Origin: Spirochaetaceae bacterium | GTDB lineage: Bacteria > Spirochaetota > Spirochaetia > SZUA-6 > Fen-1364 | Assembly: GCA_003170115.1 (NCBI GenBank) | Contig: PMZS01000153.1 | Span: 13,869-19,393, forward strand | DNA: 5,525 bases | Direction: 5' to 3' | Part shown: piece by piece, positions 1-5,525 of the stretch | Position numbering within the stretch: the stretch's first letter is position 1 | Layout of the letters: each line of letters opens with the position of its first letter | Position numbers and translations under genes: made by a program | Notes under the pieces: generated by a model | What the model was told of the DNA's origin: nothing | Database searches by the model: none | What the model saw: the letters and a program-made list of their open reading frames with translations, nothing else

Positions 1-1
1 C

Positions 2-154
2 AGGTTCGAGAAGGAAGGCCTGCGGAAGAAGGTGAAATTCATGGTGGGCGGAGCGCCGCTTACGGACCAGTACGCGCGGGAGATAGGCGCCGACGGGTAT
101 GCGCCGGATGCGGCCAGCGCCGCTGAAAAGATCAAGGCCTTTCTACGGGCGTGA
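2..154 (+). CDS. Cobalamin-binding corrinoid protein, C-terminal end (5' partial)
   Basis: Fifty codons of an open frame enter from the left edge and end at TGA 152-154. The visible peptide contains KVKFMVGGAPLT followed by IGADGYAPDAASA, then a final helix ending in KAFLRA. The VGGAPxT...GADGYAxDA pattern is typical of the C-terminal part of the B12-binding Rossmann domain in small corrinoid proteins (MtaC/MtbC/MttC-like and related methyltransferase partners). In that family the protein carries a cobalamin that shuttles a methyl group between a substrate-specific methyltransferase and a second methyl acceptor. The histidine that ligates cobalt (DxHxxG) lies upstream, outside the window, so the substrate cannot be inferred. 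The gene is followed by an intrinsic terminator and is convergent with the next gene. A B12 domain of a larger enzyme is possible, but the abrupt end just after the domain fits the small corrinoid proteins. Confidence 0.85.
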   Translation, partial: RFEKEGLRKKVKFMVGGAPLTDQYAREIGADGYAPDAASAAEKIKAFLRA

Positions 155-176
155 CACGTTGACGGATCTTCGAGAG

Positions 177-202
177 GCTCGGGCGAACCGCCCGGGCTTT
201 TT
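177..202 (+). terminator. Rho-independent terminator after the corrinoid protein gene
   Basis: An 8-bp GC-rich stem pairs GCTCGGGC (177-184) with GCCCGGGC (190-197), with one G-U pair and a 5-base loop GAACC. It is followed at once by TTTTT (198-202). It starts 22 bases after the TGA of the corrinoid gene. On the minus strand the same hairpin has no U-run after it, so it is a one-way terminator. It ends at the last base before the stop codon of the convergent gene. Confidence 0.85.
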
Positions 203-2227
203 CTATCTGGAAGGCAGACTGGTGGTCGCCGGCGCGTAGTACCCCGACTCGTCCCGGCCGCTCGCCTTCTGCACCGTCACCTGGATCTCCAGCGGGATGT
301 AGCGGTCCCCGAAATTGGCGGGCGTGAGAGACACGTACCGGATCGTATAGACCGTTCCGACGCGCCCCTTGATGTCGCGGACGACCTCCTGCATTCCTCC
401 GGGAGCCGAGACGTTGTAGATCTTGCCGCCCGTCGCGGAGGCGAGATACGAGATGTCGTCGTCGGGCGCCTGGTTCCCGAACGTCACGGGGTAGAACCCG
501 ATGCCATTGTTGCGCAGGTAATCGGCAATTTCGAGAACCGAATACGTCGTGAACGGCCGCTGTCCGAGCGTCCCGCTGGTGAAGAAGACCACGGCTCTCC
601 GTGCTCCGGACACCGCGGTGATGAGCTCATCCCCTGCCAGCCGGGCTCCCAGGTCAAAGCGCCACCTTGCAGACGGCAAAGCCTGGAGGCTCTGGCGCAC
701 GAACCGCAGCCGTGTTTCCCCGAAGTCGGCCTCCCGCGCGGGTTTCTCCGCGGCGGAGATGGACTTGATTCGACCCGTCTGCGTCACGAGCCCGTAGAGG
801 TCCGCCACGGCCTGCTCGACGTCGGAACGGGTCGATTCCATGACCGGAGATCTCTCCAGCAGGAGGGATACATCCACCGTCTTTACCTCGGTGTTCGCGA
901 CCACCAGCGCGGGCGAATGGACGCCGCCAAGCGACTCAGTGACAATGAAGTTCTCCATGCCGAGCCCTGCCACGGGCTTCCCGTACCTGTTCTCCACGGA
1001 GACGTCCGCGTACACCTCGGGAAATTTCACCGAGTTCACCCGGTCGACACGCACGACGAGACCCGAGTAGAGAGCGGTGACATCGGAGAGAAGCACGACC
1101 CTGCTCTGGTCGAAGTCCACCCCGAGCACGTCGCCATTCACGGTGGAGGCCTGTTGAACGAGCCTCTTCGTGTGCGCGCTCGTATCTCCCCGCACCGACC
1201 AGGTCTCGCGCTCGAGGTCGCACTCAAGGATGCGGTTCCCGTCCGCCACAAGAAGCTTCCCGGCACCCGGGATGGAGAGTCCCTCCGGATCCTGGAGTGT
1301 CCCCTCCCCGATCGTGGAGAGCGGGTTCCCGTTCAGATCATACACGAGGATGCGCTTGCCGGGCTTGTCGGAGATGTACAGGCGGTCTTCCCCGGCGACG
1401 ATTCCGGTGGGACCCGTGATGCCCGTGATGGACTGCACGTAGGCGCCGTCCAGGTTGAAGCGGACCACGCGCGAATTGCCCCAGTCGGTGACCCACAGGT
1501 ACCCCCGGCGGTCAAGAGTCATGTACTGGGGTCCGAGGAGGGAGCCCGGCGCGCTTCCGGTGCGGCCGAAGGTGGCGATCTTCTCTCCGCGGGGGCTGCA
1601 TCGGGCGATCCTGTTCGCCCCGTACTCGGAGACGTAGAGAGTCCCGTCATCGGTCTCCACCACGTCGTAGGGGCGGTCGAAACCGGGGAGTCCGCCGCGG
1701 AGGACCTCCAGGAGGCGGAAGTTCGCATCGAAGTGAAGGATTTCGTTGGAGCCGAAGGCGACGAGCCAGAAAGTGCCGTCCGCCCGGGGCCGGATGCTCG
1801 TCGGCCTGCGGAAGGGATAGCCCCCCTTCAGGGTGCCGTCCAGTTCAGCGGAAACGACCCAGGTTGCTTTTCCCGCCAGCTCCGCACCGAGGCCGCGCCG
1901 GAGGGTGAGCACATCCACCCATTCCCGGACCATTGCGCTGCCCCTGCCCGCATCCAGGACCTGCTGCCACGTCCGCAGGGCCTCCTGTTCATAACCGGAT
2001 TTCCACTGGGCGCGTCCAAGCCAGATCTGGGCGAGTGGGTTCGCGGGCTGGTAGCTGATCGATTTTTCGAGGGAGATCCACGCGTCGTTGTAGAAACCGC
2101 GGTGAAATGCCTGGACGCCGGCGCGAAGCTGTTCAGCGGATCGTACGGCGTTGAAATCTAATGTCTGGGCGGGAAGCAGCGCGGCATGCAGGCACAGGAA
2201 GCAGACGAACAGCGTTCGCAGTTTCAC
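203..2227 (-). CDS. Exported TPR / NHL-repeat / VWA-like protein
   Basis: The product is 674 residues. Residues 1-21 (MKLRTLFVCFLCLHAALLPA) form a clear signal peptide: basic N-terminus, hydrophobic core, LPA-QT cleavage site. This places the mature protein in the periplasm or outside the cell. Residues about 31-95 resemble a pair of TPR helices (YNDAWISLEKSISYQPANP, WLGRAQWKSGYEQEALRTW). Residues about 140-375 form an NHL-type beta-propeller, with repeats such as GPQYMTLDRRGYLWVTDWGN followed by SRVVRFNLDG. Residues about 391-431 look like an Ig-like strand set (VENRYGKPVAGL). Residues about 450-625 match the VWFA-related fold, but the metal site is degenerate: LLLERSPVM replaces the usual LLLDxSGSM, and VVFFTSG replaces the usual VxxxTDG. 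It probably acts as a protein- or ligand-binding scaffold; the substrate is unknown. The start is GTG at 2227-2225, chosen because the signal peptide begins there. No Shine-Dalgarno precedes it. The stop is TAG at 205-203. Confidence 0.92.
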   Translation of the reverse strand: MKLRTLFVCFLCLHAALLPAQTLDFNAVRSAEQLRAGVQAFHRGFYNDAWISLEKSISYQPANPLAQIWLGRAQWKSGYEQEALRTWQQVLDAGRGSAMVREWVDVLTLRRGLGAELAGKATWVVSAELDGTLKGGYPFRRPTSIRPRADGTFWLVAFGSNEILHFDANFRLLEVLRGGLPGFDRPYDVVETDDGTLYVSEYGANRIARCSPRGEKIATFGRTGSAPGSLLGPQYMTLDRRGYLWVTDWGNSRVVRFNLDGAYVQSITGITGPTGIVAGEDRLYISDKPGKRILVYDLNGNPLSTIGEGTLQDPEGLSIPGAGKLLVADGNRILECDLERETWSVRGDTSAHTKRLVQQASTVNGDVLGVDFDQSRVVLLSDVTALYSGLVVRVDRVNSVKFPEVYADVSVENRYGKPVAGLGMENFIVTESLGGVHSPALVVANTEVKTVDVSLLLERSPVMESTRSDVEQAVADLYGLVTQTGRIKSISAAEKPAREADFGETRLRFVRQSLQALPSARWRFDLGARLAGDELITAVSGARRAVVFFTSGTLGQRPFTTYSVLEIADYLRNNGIGFYPVTFGNQAPDDDISYLASATGGKIYNVSAPGGMQEVVRDIKGRVGTVYTIRYVSLTPANFGDRYIPLEIQVTVQKASGRDESGYYAPATTSLPSR

Positions 2228-2233
2228 GCAGCC

Positions 2234-2262
2234 AGTATAGAAAAATCAGGCGAACGTATCTA
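2234..2262 (-). promoter_or_regulatory. Candidate sigma70-type promoter for the TPR/NHL/VWA gene
   Basis: On the minus strand, TAGATA (2262-2257, 4/6 match to TTGACA) is followed after exactly 17 bases by TATACT (2239-2234, 5/6 match to TATAAT). The -10 box ends 6 bases before the GTG start, so transcription would begin on or next to the start codon. The -35 box lies inside the 3' end of the upstream small gene. The -10 hexamer is identical to that of the better-supported galK promoter in this window. The element was found by eye and is plausible, not proven. Confidence 0.42.
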
Positions 2263-2407
2263 CCGCGTGCTTTGTGCCCGTGTCGAGCTTGATCTCTCCC
2301 TTGATGCCGAGGTACAGGATCGTTTTGATGTCGTCTGCCTTGATGATCGGCAGCTCGGCGGCCTGGGTATTCGGTACTGCAGGAAGAGCAACACTATCAA
2401 CCTTCAT
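2246..2407 (-). CDS. Small protein of unknown function, 53 residues
   Basis: I do not recognise this product. The frame starts at ATG 2407-2405 and ends at TGA 2248-2246. It is preceded by a strong Shine-Dalgarno, AGGAG at 2419-2415, with a 7-base spacer. The open frame continues far upstream, but the longer versions overlap the TPR gene and lack such a site, which is why this start is chosen. The N-terminus (MKVDSVALPAVPNTQAAELP) looks unstructured and is rich in Ala, Pro and Val. The second half contains IKTILYLGIKGEIKL and ends in HAVDTFA, which suggests a short amphipathic helix or strand with lysines. There is no signal peptide, no membrane segment and no cysteine. It lies 89 bases after the TPR gene and 18 bases before the exported TPR/NHL/VWA gene, all on one strand, so it is probably co-transcribed with the genes above it. 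The call rests on the ribosome site and the tight fit between neighbours. Confidence 0.6.
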   Translation of the reverse strand: MKVDSVALPAVPNTQAAELPIIKADDIKTILYLGIKGEIKLDTGTKHAVDTFA

Positions 2408-2496
2408 AAGCTCACTCCTGCATTCATTCTCGACCGCCACGAGGTTGGGGATAAGGGGAAAATTCTGGCACGCCCTCGCGGCTCTTGCTGTCCTGC
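2408..2496 (-). other. 89-base spacer between the TPR gene and the small gene
   Basis: Apart from the Shine-Dalgarno near its end, I see no convincing promoter. The best pair, TTATCC - 17 bases - GAGAAT, matches only 3/6 and 4/6. I also see no hairpin with a U-run that would end the galK transcript. The genes below it may therefore be reached by read-through from galK-surE-TPR. Confidence 0.5.
2415..2419 (-). promoter_or_regulatory. Ribosome binding site of the 53-residue protein
   Basis: AGGAG on the minus strand lies 7 bases before ATG 2407-2405. It is a textbook Shine-Dalgarno and is the main evidence that this short frame is translated from this ATG and not from a start further upstream. 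Confidence 0.65.
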
Positions 2497-3183
2497 CTAC
2501 GGCGAATGCACGTCCTTCAGCGCATCCATGCAGGACCGCATGTGGCCGGCGATCTCCTTGTTTCCAGGCGCCAGGTCCAGCGCGCGCCGGAAGGTTGTGC
2601 GCGCCTCGGCGAAGTTGCCCATGCGGAAATATGCCCACCCCAGCGAGTCCAGGTAGGCGGCATTGCGGGGCACAAGCTCGACCGCCTGCCGGCAGAGCGT
2701 CACCGCTTTGCCAAGGTCGATCTTCTCCTCCGCGTAGATGAAGCCCAGCGAGTTCAGCGCGTTGGGGTTCCTCGGCTCGATCTCCAGCGCCTTCTTGAGG
2801 GTTTCAACGCTCTCCGGCACCTTCTTCTGCGCGTAGTACACGAACCCCAGGGCCGCGAGCGCCTGCGAGGACTGCAGCCCCATCTCCGTCACCTTGGCGA
2901 ACTCGAACTCTGCAAGTCGAAACCGCCCCGTCACCGAGTAGATGTACCCCAGCACCATGCGGGCCTGGATAATGTGGAGGAAGCTGAAGTGGGAATTGAC
3001 GACCTTCTCCAGGGAAAGCAGCGCCTCCTCGTACTTGCCGAGCTGCGTGAGTGCGAGCCCCACGTAATAGTCGCTTTCCGGCGTGGCCCCCGTCTCCGCC
3101 TCCAGCGCCCGCAGTTCGGCGAGGGCCTGTTCGAACCTGTGCGCATGGTAGAGCCTGACGCCCCTCTCCAGTTTTTCGTTCAT
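2497..3183 (-). CDS. Cytoplasmic tetratricopeptide-repeat protein
   Basis: The product is 228 residues made almost entirely of about six TPR units, at roughly residues 4-30, 38-64, 72-100, 106-136, 141-171 and 175-208. Typical signatures are visible: LGKYEEALLSLEKVV, ALAALGFVYYAQKK, NALNSLGFIY, and YLDSLGWAYFRMGNFAEA followed by LDLAPGN. There is no signal peptide or membrane segment, so it should be cytoplasmic, forming a helical solenoid that binds other proteins. The partner is unknown. Its ATG (3183-3181) overlaps the surE stop in ATGA, so translation is coupled to surE. A G-rich stretch (GGGGGGTG) about 8 bases upstream inside surE can serve as ribosome site. The stop is TAG 2499-2497. 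The family is certain, but TPR proteins share little specific function, so no role beyond scaffolding is claimed. Confidence 0.92.
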   Translation of the reverse strand: MNEKLERGVRLYHAHRFEQALAELRALEAETGATPESDYYVGLALTQLGKYEEALLSLEKVVNSHFSFLHIIQARMVLGYIYSVTGRFRLAEFEFAKVTEMGLQSSQALAALGFVYYAQKKVPESVETLKKALEIEPRNPNALNSLGFIYAEEKIDLGKAVTLCRQAVELVPRNAAYLDSLGWAYFRMGNFAEARTTFRRALDLAPGNKEIAGHMRSCMDALKDVHSP

Positions 3184-3923
3184 CTGAACTTCACCCCCCG
3201 GTAGCTCTCCTCGATTGTGGCCCAGTTTCGCGGATGCGCATGGATGGGGGAAATGCTGATCCGCCCCTGGGATACGACCATGCAGTCGGAACCTTCCTCG
3301 GGATGCGCCTCGGGAAGCGCGCCTCCCACGAAACAGTACATGTCGCCGTCCGGCGAATCGTAGGTGTGAAGCTCCATGCGATAGATCCTGCGCGAAGGGA
3401 ACGTGATGACCGTTTCCGCCTCGCGTGTTCCCGCGGCGGGGAAATTGATGTTGAGAAAATGATCGTCGGTGCCCAGCGTGCGGAAACTGTCCAGGTTGCG
3501 GGCGGCAAACTCCGCGGCGCCGGCGAAATCGTACGGCGCGCGGTAGGCACCTACTGACAGGGCAACGGACGGAACCCCCATGAGCGCGCCCTGGCGCGCC
3601 GCCGCCGCCGTACCGGAGTACAGGATGTCGGTGCCGAGGTTCGGGCCGTGATTGATCCCCGAAATCACGAGGTCGATCTGGCGCGGGACGAGGCCCAGGA
3701 GAGCGACCATTACGCAGTCCGCGGGCGTGCCGCGGCAGGAGTACCGCCTGCGGGCAATCGTCCTGACCCTCAGCGCGTCCCGAAGCGTGATGGAATGCGA
3801 GCCGCCGCTTTTCTCCGCTTCCGGGGCCACCACCCAGACCTCGTGGGCGCTCTCAAGAGCCGTGACAAGAGCCTGGATTCCGTCGCTGTGGATGCCGTCA
3901 TCATTGGTGAGCAGGAGCCTCAT
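3180..3923 (-). CDS. surE: 5'/3'-nucleotidase SurE
   Basis: The product is 247 residues, close to the usual length of about 250. SurE hydrolyses the phosphate of nucleoside 5'- and 3'-monophosphates in the cytoplasm and needs a divalent metal. The N-terminus MRLLLTNDDGIHSDG gives the metal-binding Asp8 and Asp9. Ser39 in PEAEKSGGSHSITL is the third ligand. SGINHGPNLGTDILYSGT (Asn91/Asn95 region) supplies the asparagine ligand and the family signature. RGTPADCV (64-71) and LNINFP are also typical. All expected catalytic residues are present. The ATG at 3923-3921 is fixed by the TNDDG motif at residues 6-10 and overlaps the galK stop in ATGA. A longer open frame upstream is only a galK shadow. 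The 3' end overlaps the TPR gene in the same way. Co-translation with galK implies joint expression, though no direct biochemical link between the two enzymes is known to me. Confidence 0.97.
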   Translation of the reverse strand: MRLLLTNDDGIHSDGIQALVTALESAHEVWVVAPEAEKSGGSHSITLRDALRVRTIARRRYSCRGTPADCVMVALLGLVPRQIDLVISGINHGPNLGTDILYSGTAAAARQGALMGVPSVALSVGAYRAPYDFAGAAEFAARNLDSFRTLGTDDHFLNINFPAAGTREAETVITFPSRRIYRMELHTYDSPDGDMYCFVGGALPEAHPEEGSDCMVVSQGRISISPIHAHPRNWATIEESYRGVKFR

Positions 3924-5083
3924 GAGCTCTGCACCCTGTTCTCCACGATCCGGGCGCCGGCGGATGGCCGGCAGACGTAGACCTCGGGCTTGAATCCGAA
4001 GATGCGCTCGTACTGGAGGATGTGCTCCTGGTAGGAGGGAATGGCCTCCTCTTCGATCAGGGTGACCGTGCAGCCCCCGAATCCCGCGCCGGTGAGACGG
4101 GAGCCGTACACGCCGTCGGTCTCCCATGCACGCTTCACCAGCCAGTCCAACTCGGGGCATGACACCTCGTACAGGTCCCTGAGGCTTTCGTGGGACCTGT
4201 TCATGAGCTTGCCGAAAGTGACCAGGTCCTTCCTGCGGAGCGCTTCCTCGGCCTCGATGACCCGCTGGTTCTCTTCCACGACATGCAGACATTTCTTCCG
4301 TGTCGCCTCTGGAATCAGACCCATGCTGTCGCGCACGTCGGAGGCGGCATAGTCCCGCAGGGCCGTGCCGGGTTTCTTCACGGAAAGAATCTCGACGCAC
4401 ACGCGGCAGTCTTCCCGCCGGCGCGCATACTCGGATTCGGCGAGGCCGTGCGGGACCTTGGAGTTGGTGATCAGTATTTTCACTCCCTTCAAGGCGAGCG
4501 GGACGTAGTGGTAGGTGAGATACCGCGCGTCCAGCAGCATCGCGTGGCCCTCCTTGGCCAGCCGCGATATGAACTGGTCCACGATGCCCGTCTTCACCCC
4601 GACGAACTCATTCTCGGCCTTCTGCGCGAGCCTCGCGAGGTCCTCCCGTCCGATCTCGATTCCGTACAGGTCCTGGATGGCCAGCGCGGTAGCCACTTCA
4701 AGGGCGGCGGAGGAGGAAAGGCCGGCCCCCTGCGGGATGTCGCCGTGGATGGTGATGTCCATGCCCCCCAGGGACTGCCCCCGCTCGAAAAACTGGGCAA
4801 TGATCCCTTTCGGGTAGTTCGCCCAGCGATCCTCCTTTCGAAATCGGAGTGTGGGGAGGGTGGCGCGCTTGCGGTCCTTGTAATCAACCGAGTAGAAATG
4901 CAGGTGAGAGTCCTTGCGTCGGCTGATGGCAACGCGGACGGTGAAATCAATGGCCATGGGAAACAGGAAGCCATCGTTGTAGTCGGTATGCTCCCCAATG
5001 AGATTTACCCGGCCCGGGGCCGACGCGATGATCTCGGGTGCCTTGCCGTACTCTTCGACATGGCTTTGCTTCACTGGATCCAT
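3920..5083 (-). CDS. galK: Galactokinase
   Basis: The product is 387 residues, the normal length for the family. It phosphorylates alpha-D-galactose at O1 with ATP, the entry step of the Leloir pathway, in the cytoplasm. It is a GHMP-family kinase with all three motifs. Motif 1 is the galactokinase signature GRVNLIGEHTDYNDG at 24-38, including the sugar-contacting Glu31, His32 and Asp34. Motif 2 is the ATP loop PQGAGLSSSAALE at 117-129. Motif 3 is RLTGAGFGGC at 329-338. The catalytic base is Asp169 in GIVDQF, and SEYARRREDC (217-226) supplies the sugar-binding tyrosine. The segment before the catalytic Asp reads VGVKTGIVDQF where VGVxCGIMDQF is more usual; this is minor. ATG 5083-5081 follows GGGAG with a 6-base spacer. 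It is the first gene of a tight operon with surE and the TPR gene. No galT, galE or transporter is in the window. Confidence 0.98.
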   Translation of the reverse strand: MDPVKQSHVEEYGKAPEIIASAPGRVNLIGEHTDYNDGFLFPMAIDFTVRVAISRRKDSHLHFYSVDYKDRKRATLPTLRFRKEDRWANYPKGIIAQFFERGQSLGGMDITIHGDIPQGAGLSSSAALEVATALAIQDLYGIEIGREDLARLAQKAENEFVGVKTGIVDQFISRLAKEGHAMLLDARYLTYHYVPLALKGVKILITNSKVPHGLAESEYARRREDCRVCVEILSVKKPGTALRDYAASDVRDSMGLIPEATRKKCLHVVEENQRVIEAEEALRRKDLVTFGKLMNRSHESLRDLYEVSCPELDWLVKRAWETDGVYGSRLTGAGFGGCTVTLIEEEAIPSYQEHILQYERIFGFKPEVYVCRPSAGARIVENRVQSS

Positions 5084-5089
5084 TCATGT

Positions 5090-5094
5090 CTCCC
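5090..5094 (-). promoter_or_regulatory. Ribosome binding site of galK
   Basis: GGGAG on the minus strand lies 6 bases before ATG 5083-5081. A second ATG at 5087-5085 is out of frame with galK, so this site fixes the start used here. Confidence 0.65.
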
Positions 5095-5122
5095 GCGGGA
5101 TGCGCTATTTGTGGGTTGCGTC

Positions 5123-5151
5123 AGTATAGACAAAGAGGAAAAAGAATTCAA
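5123..5151 (-). promoter_or_regulatory. Sigma70-type promoter of the galK operon
   Basis: On the minus strand, TTGAAT (5151-5146, 4/6 match to TTGACA) and TATACT (5128-5123, 5/6 match to TATAAT) are separated by exactly 17 bases. Transcription would start near 5116, giving a leader of about 33 bases that contains the GGGAG ribosome site. The spacer is purine/pyrimidine-skewed and AT-rich compared with the surrounding coding DNA. The -35 box overlaps one copy of a direct repeat, so repression by a bound regulator is conceivable. Confidence 0.68.
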
Positions 5152-5181
5152 TAAAAAGGTGTAAAATTGTCGAAGAATTCA
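5142..5181. repeat. Direct repeat AAGAATTCA, two copies 31 bases apart
   Basis: AAGAATTCA occurs at 5142-5150 and again at 5173-5181, both on the plus strand. The 31-base offset is about three turns of the helix, so both copies face the same side of the DNA. The first copy overlaps the galK -35 box, and the second lies just before the ATG of the Crp/Fnr-like gene. This layout would suit operator sites for the divergent regulator, but the palindromic core GAATTC is short and could recur by chance in an AT-rich spacer. Confidence 0.4.
5162..5167 (+). promoter_or_regulatory. Weak candidate -10 box for the Crp/Fnr-like gene
   Basis: TAAAAT on the plus strand matches the -10 consensus at 5/6 and lies 19 bases before ATG 5187. 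No matching -35 box lies 16-18 bases upstream, so a promoter here would depend on an activator or on other contacts. No clear Shine-Dalgarno is seen before the ATG. Confidence 0.3.
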
Positions 5182-5186
5182 TCAGA

Positions 5187-5525
5187 ATGGACGCTCTTCC
5201 CCGCATTCTTCAGTATGGCGAGGAGAAAACTTTCCCCTCCCGGACACCGATCTACCGTACCGGCGAGCCTGTCGGCGAAAAACCAGTCTTCTATGTGATC
5301 GCGGGGCTCCTCAAGGTCGAGTACCCCATGCGGGATTCGACTTTCACCCTCTGGCTTCCCCCCGACGGCATTTTCGGCCTCGTCGAGCCCCTGGCGGAAT
5401 GCGATCGGTTGAGCGTCGTCCAGGCGATGGAGCGCACCATCTGCTACACCTGGGACCTCGAAGGATTCTTCATGGCGGCGGGAGTTTCCTGGGAGCTTGC
5501 CCTGGCAGCCACGACGGGCCTGACC
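5187..5525 (+). CDS. Crp/Fnr-like regulator, N-terminal sensor domain (3' partial)
   Basis: The first 113 codons are visible; the frame runs off the right edge. The peptide has the cyclic-nucleotide-binding beta-roll order: PIYRTGEPV (21-29), VFYVIAGLLKVEYP (34-47), LWLPPDGIFGLVEPL (55-69), then VVQAMERTICYTWD (77-90) and the start of the C-helix region. This matches the sensor half of Crp/Fnr-type transcription factors; the DNA-binding helix-turn-helix would lie beyond the window. In the phosphate-binding cassette the usual FGE is FGL (Leu65), while an arginine (Arg74) is kept, so classical cAMP binding is doubtful. There is no N-terminal cysteine cluster as in Fnr. The gene is divergent from galK with a shared 103-base spacer, typical of a regulator placed beside its target. 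ATG 5187 is the best start, since the domain begins soon after, although no good ribosome site precedes it. Confidence 0.83.
   Translation, partial: MDALPRILQYGEEKTFPSRTPIYRTGEPVGEKPVFYVIAGLLKVEYPMRDSTFTLWLPPDGIFGLVEPLAECDRLSVVQAMERTICYTWDLEGFFMAAGVSWELALAATTGLT

Noticed and set aside
917..2161. Long plus-strand open frame of 414 codons opposite the TPR/NHL/VWA gene
   Set aside because: Its product has no recognisable domain and is low-complexity (rich in Gly, Ala, Arg, Glu). The opposite strand has a signal peptide and NHL and VWA patterns through the same stretch. It is an antisense shadow caused by high GC.
2408..2496. Possible promoter TTATCC - 17 bases - GAGAAT before the small gene
   Set aside because: Matches of only 3/6 and 4/6 to consensus are no better than chance for a spacer of this size.
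2408..2638. Longer version of the small gene starting inside the TPR gene
   Set aside because: The extra part is out of frame with the TPR repeats and looks like shadow sequence. The AGGAG site favours the short start at 2407.
3580..3610. GCGCGCC-rich inverted repeat (GGCGCGCC and neighbours)
   Set aside because: It falls inside surE and encodes the conserved Ala/Arg-rich stretch after YSGT. It has no U-run and is explained by codon choice in a GC-rich gene.
3924..4400. N-terminal extension of the surE frame, suggesting a fusion
   Set aside because: The extension lies entirely inside galK in another frame, and its peptide is an Arg/Gly-rich shadow. The family start MRLLLTNDDG is exactly at the ATG overlapping the galK stop.
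4190..5164. Plus-strand open frame of 324 codons opposite galK
   Set aside because: It is antisense to an unmistakable galactokinase and shows no domain of its own.

Overview
The window is a GC-rich, densely coded bacterial segment, probably chromosomal. It holds parts or all of seven protein-coding genes and no RNA genes, mobile elements or CRISPR arrays that I can see. A spirochaete or a relative is my best guess, based on a secreted TPR-NHL-VWA protein and a galK/surE/TPR cluster. This is an inference from gene content and is weakly supported.

Layout: (1) 2-154 (+) is the 3' end of a cobalamin-binding (corrinoid) protein gene, closed by a good intrinsic terminator at 177-202. (2) Convergent to it, a run of five genes on the minus strand fills 5083 down to 203. 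In transcription order these are galK (galactokinase), surE (5'/3'-nucleotidase), a cytoplasmic TPR protein, a 53-residue unrecognised small protein, and a 674-residue exported TPR/NHL/VWA-like protein. galK-surE and surE-TPR are each joined by a 4-base ATGA stop/start overlap, so these three are almost certainly one transcript with coupled translation. The small gene follows after 89 bases and has its own strong Shine-Dalgarno. The large exported-protein gene follows 18 bases later, but it has a promoter-like element placed directly against its GTG start. (3) A 103-base AT-rich divergent intergenic region (5084-5186) carries a good sigma70-type promoter for the galK operon and a short direct repeat. 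(4) At the right edge a Crp/Fnr-like regulator begins on the plus strand and runs off the window.

Functionally, galK makes galactose-1-phosphate for the Leloir pathway (no galT or galE is in view). SurE removes phosphate from nucleotides. The TPR and NHL/VWA proteins look like protein-interaction scaffolds, one cytoplasmic and one outside the inner membrane. The divergent Crp-like regulator is a natural candidate to control itself and/or galK. I found no clear sign of a new defence or mobile system. The most unusual items are the small gene, the degenerate VWA metal site with its possible leaderless start, and the regulator lacking the usual cAMP-contacting glutamate.
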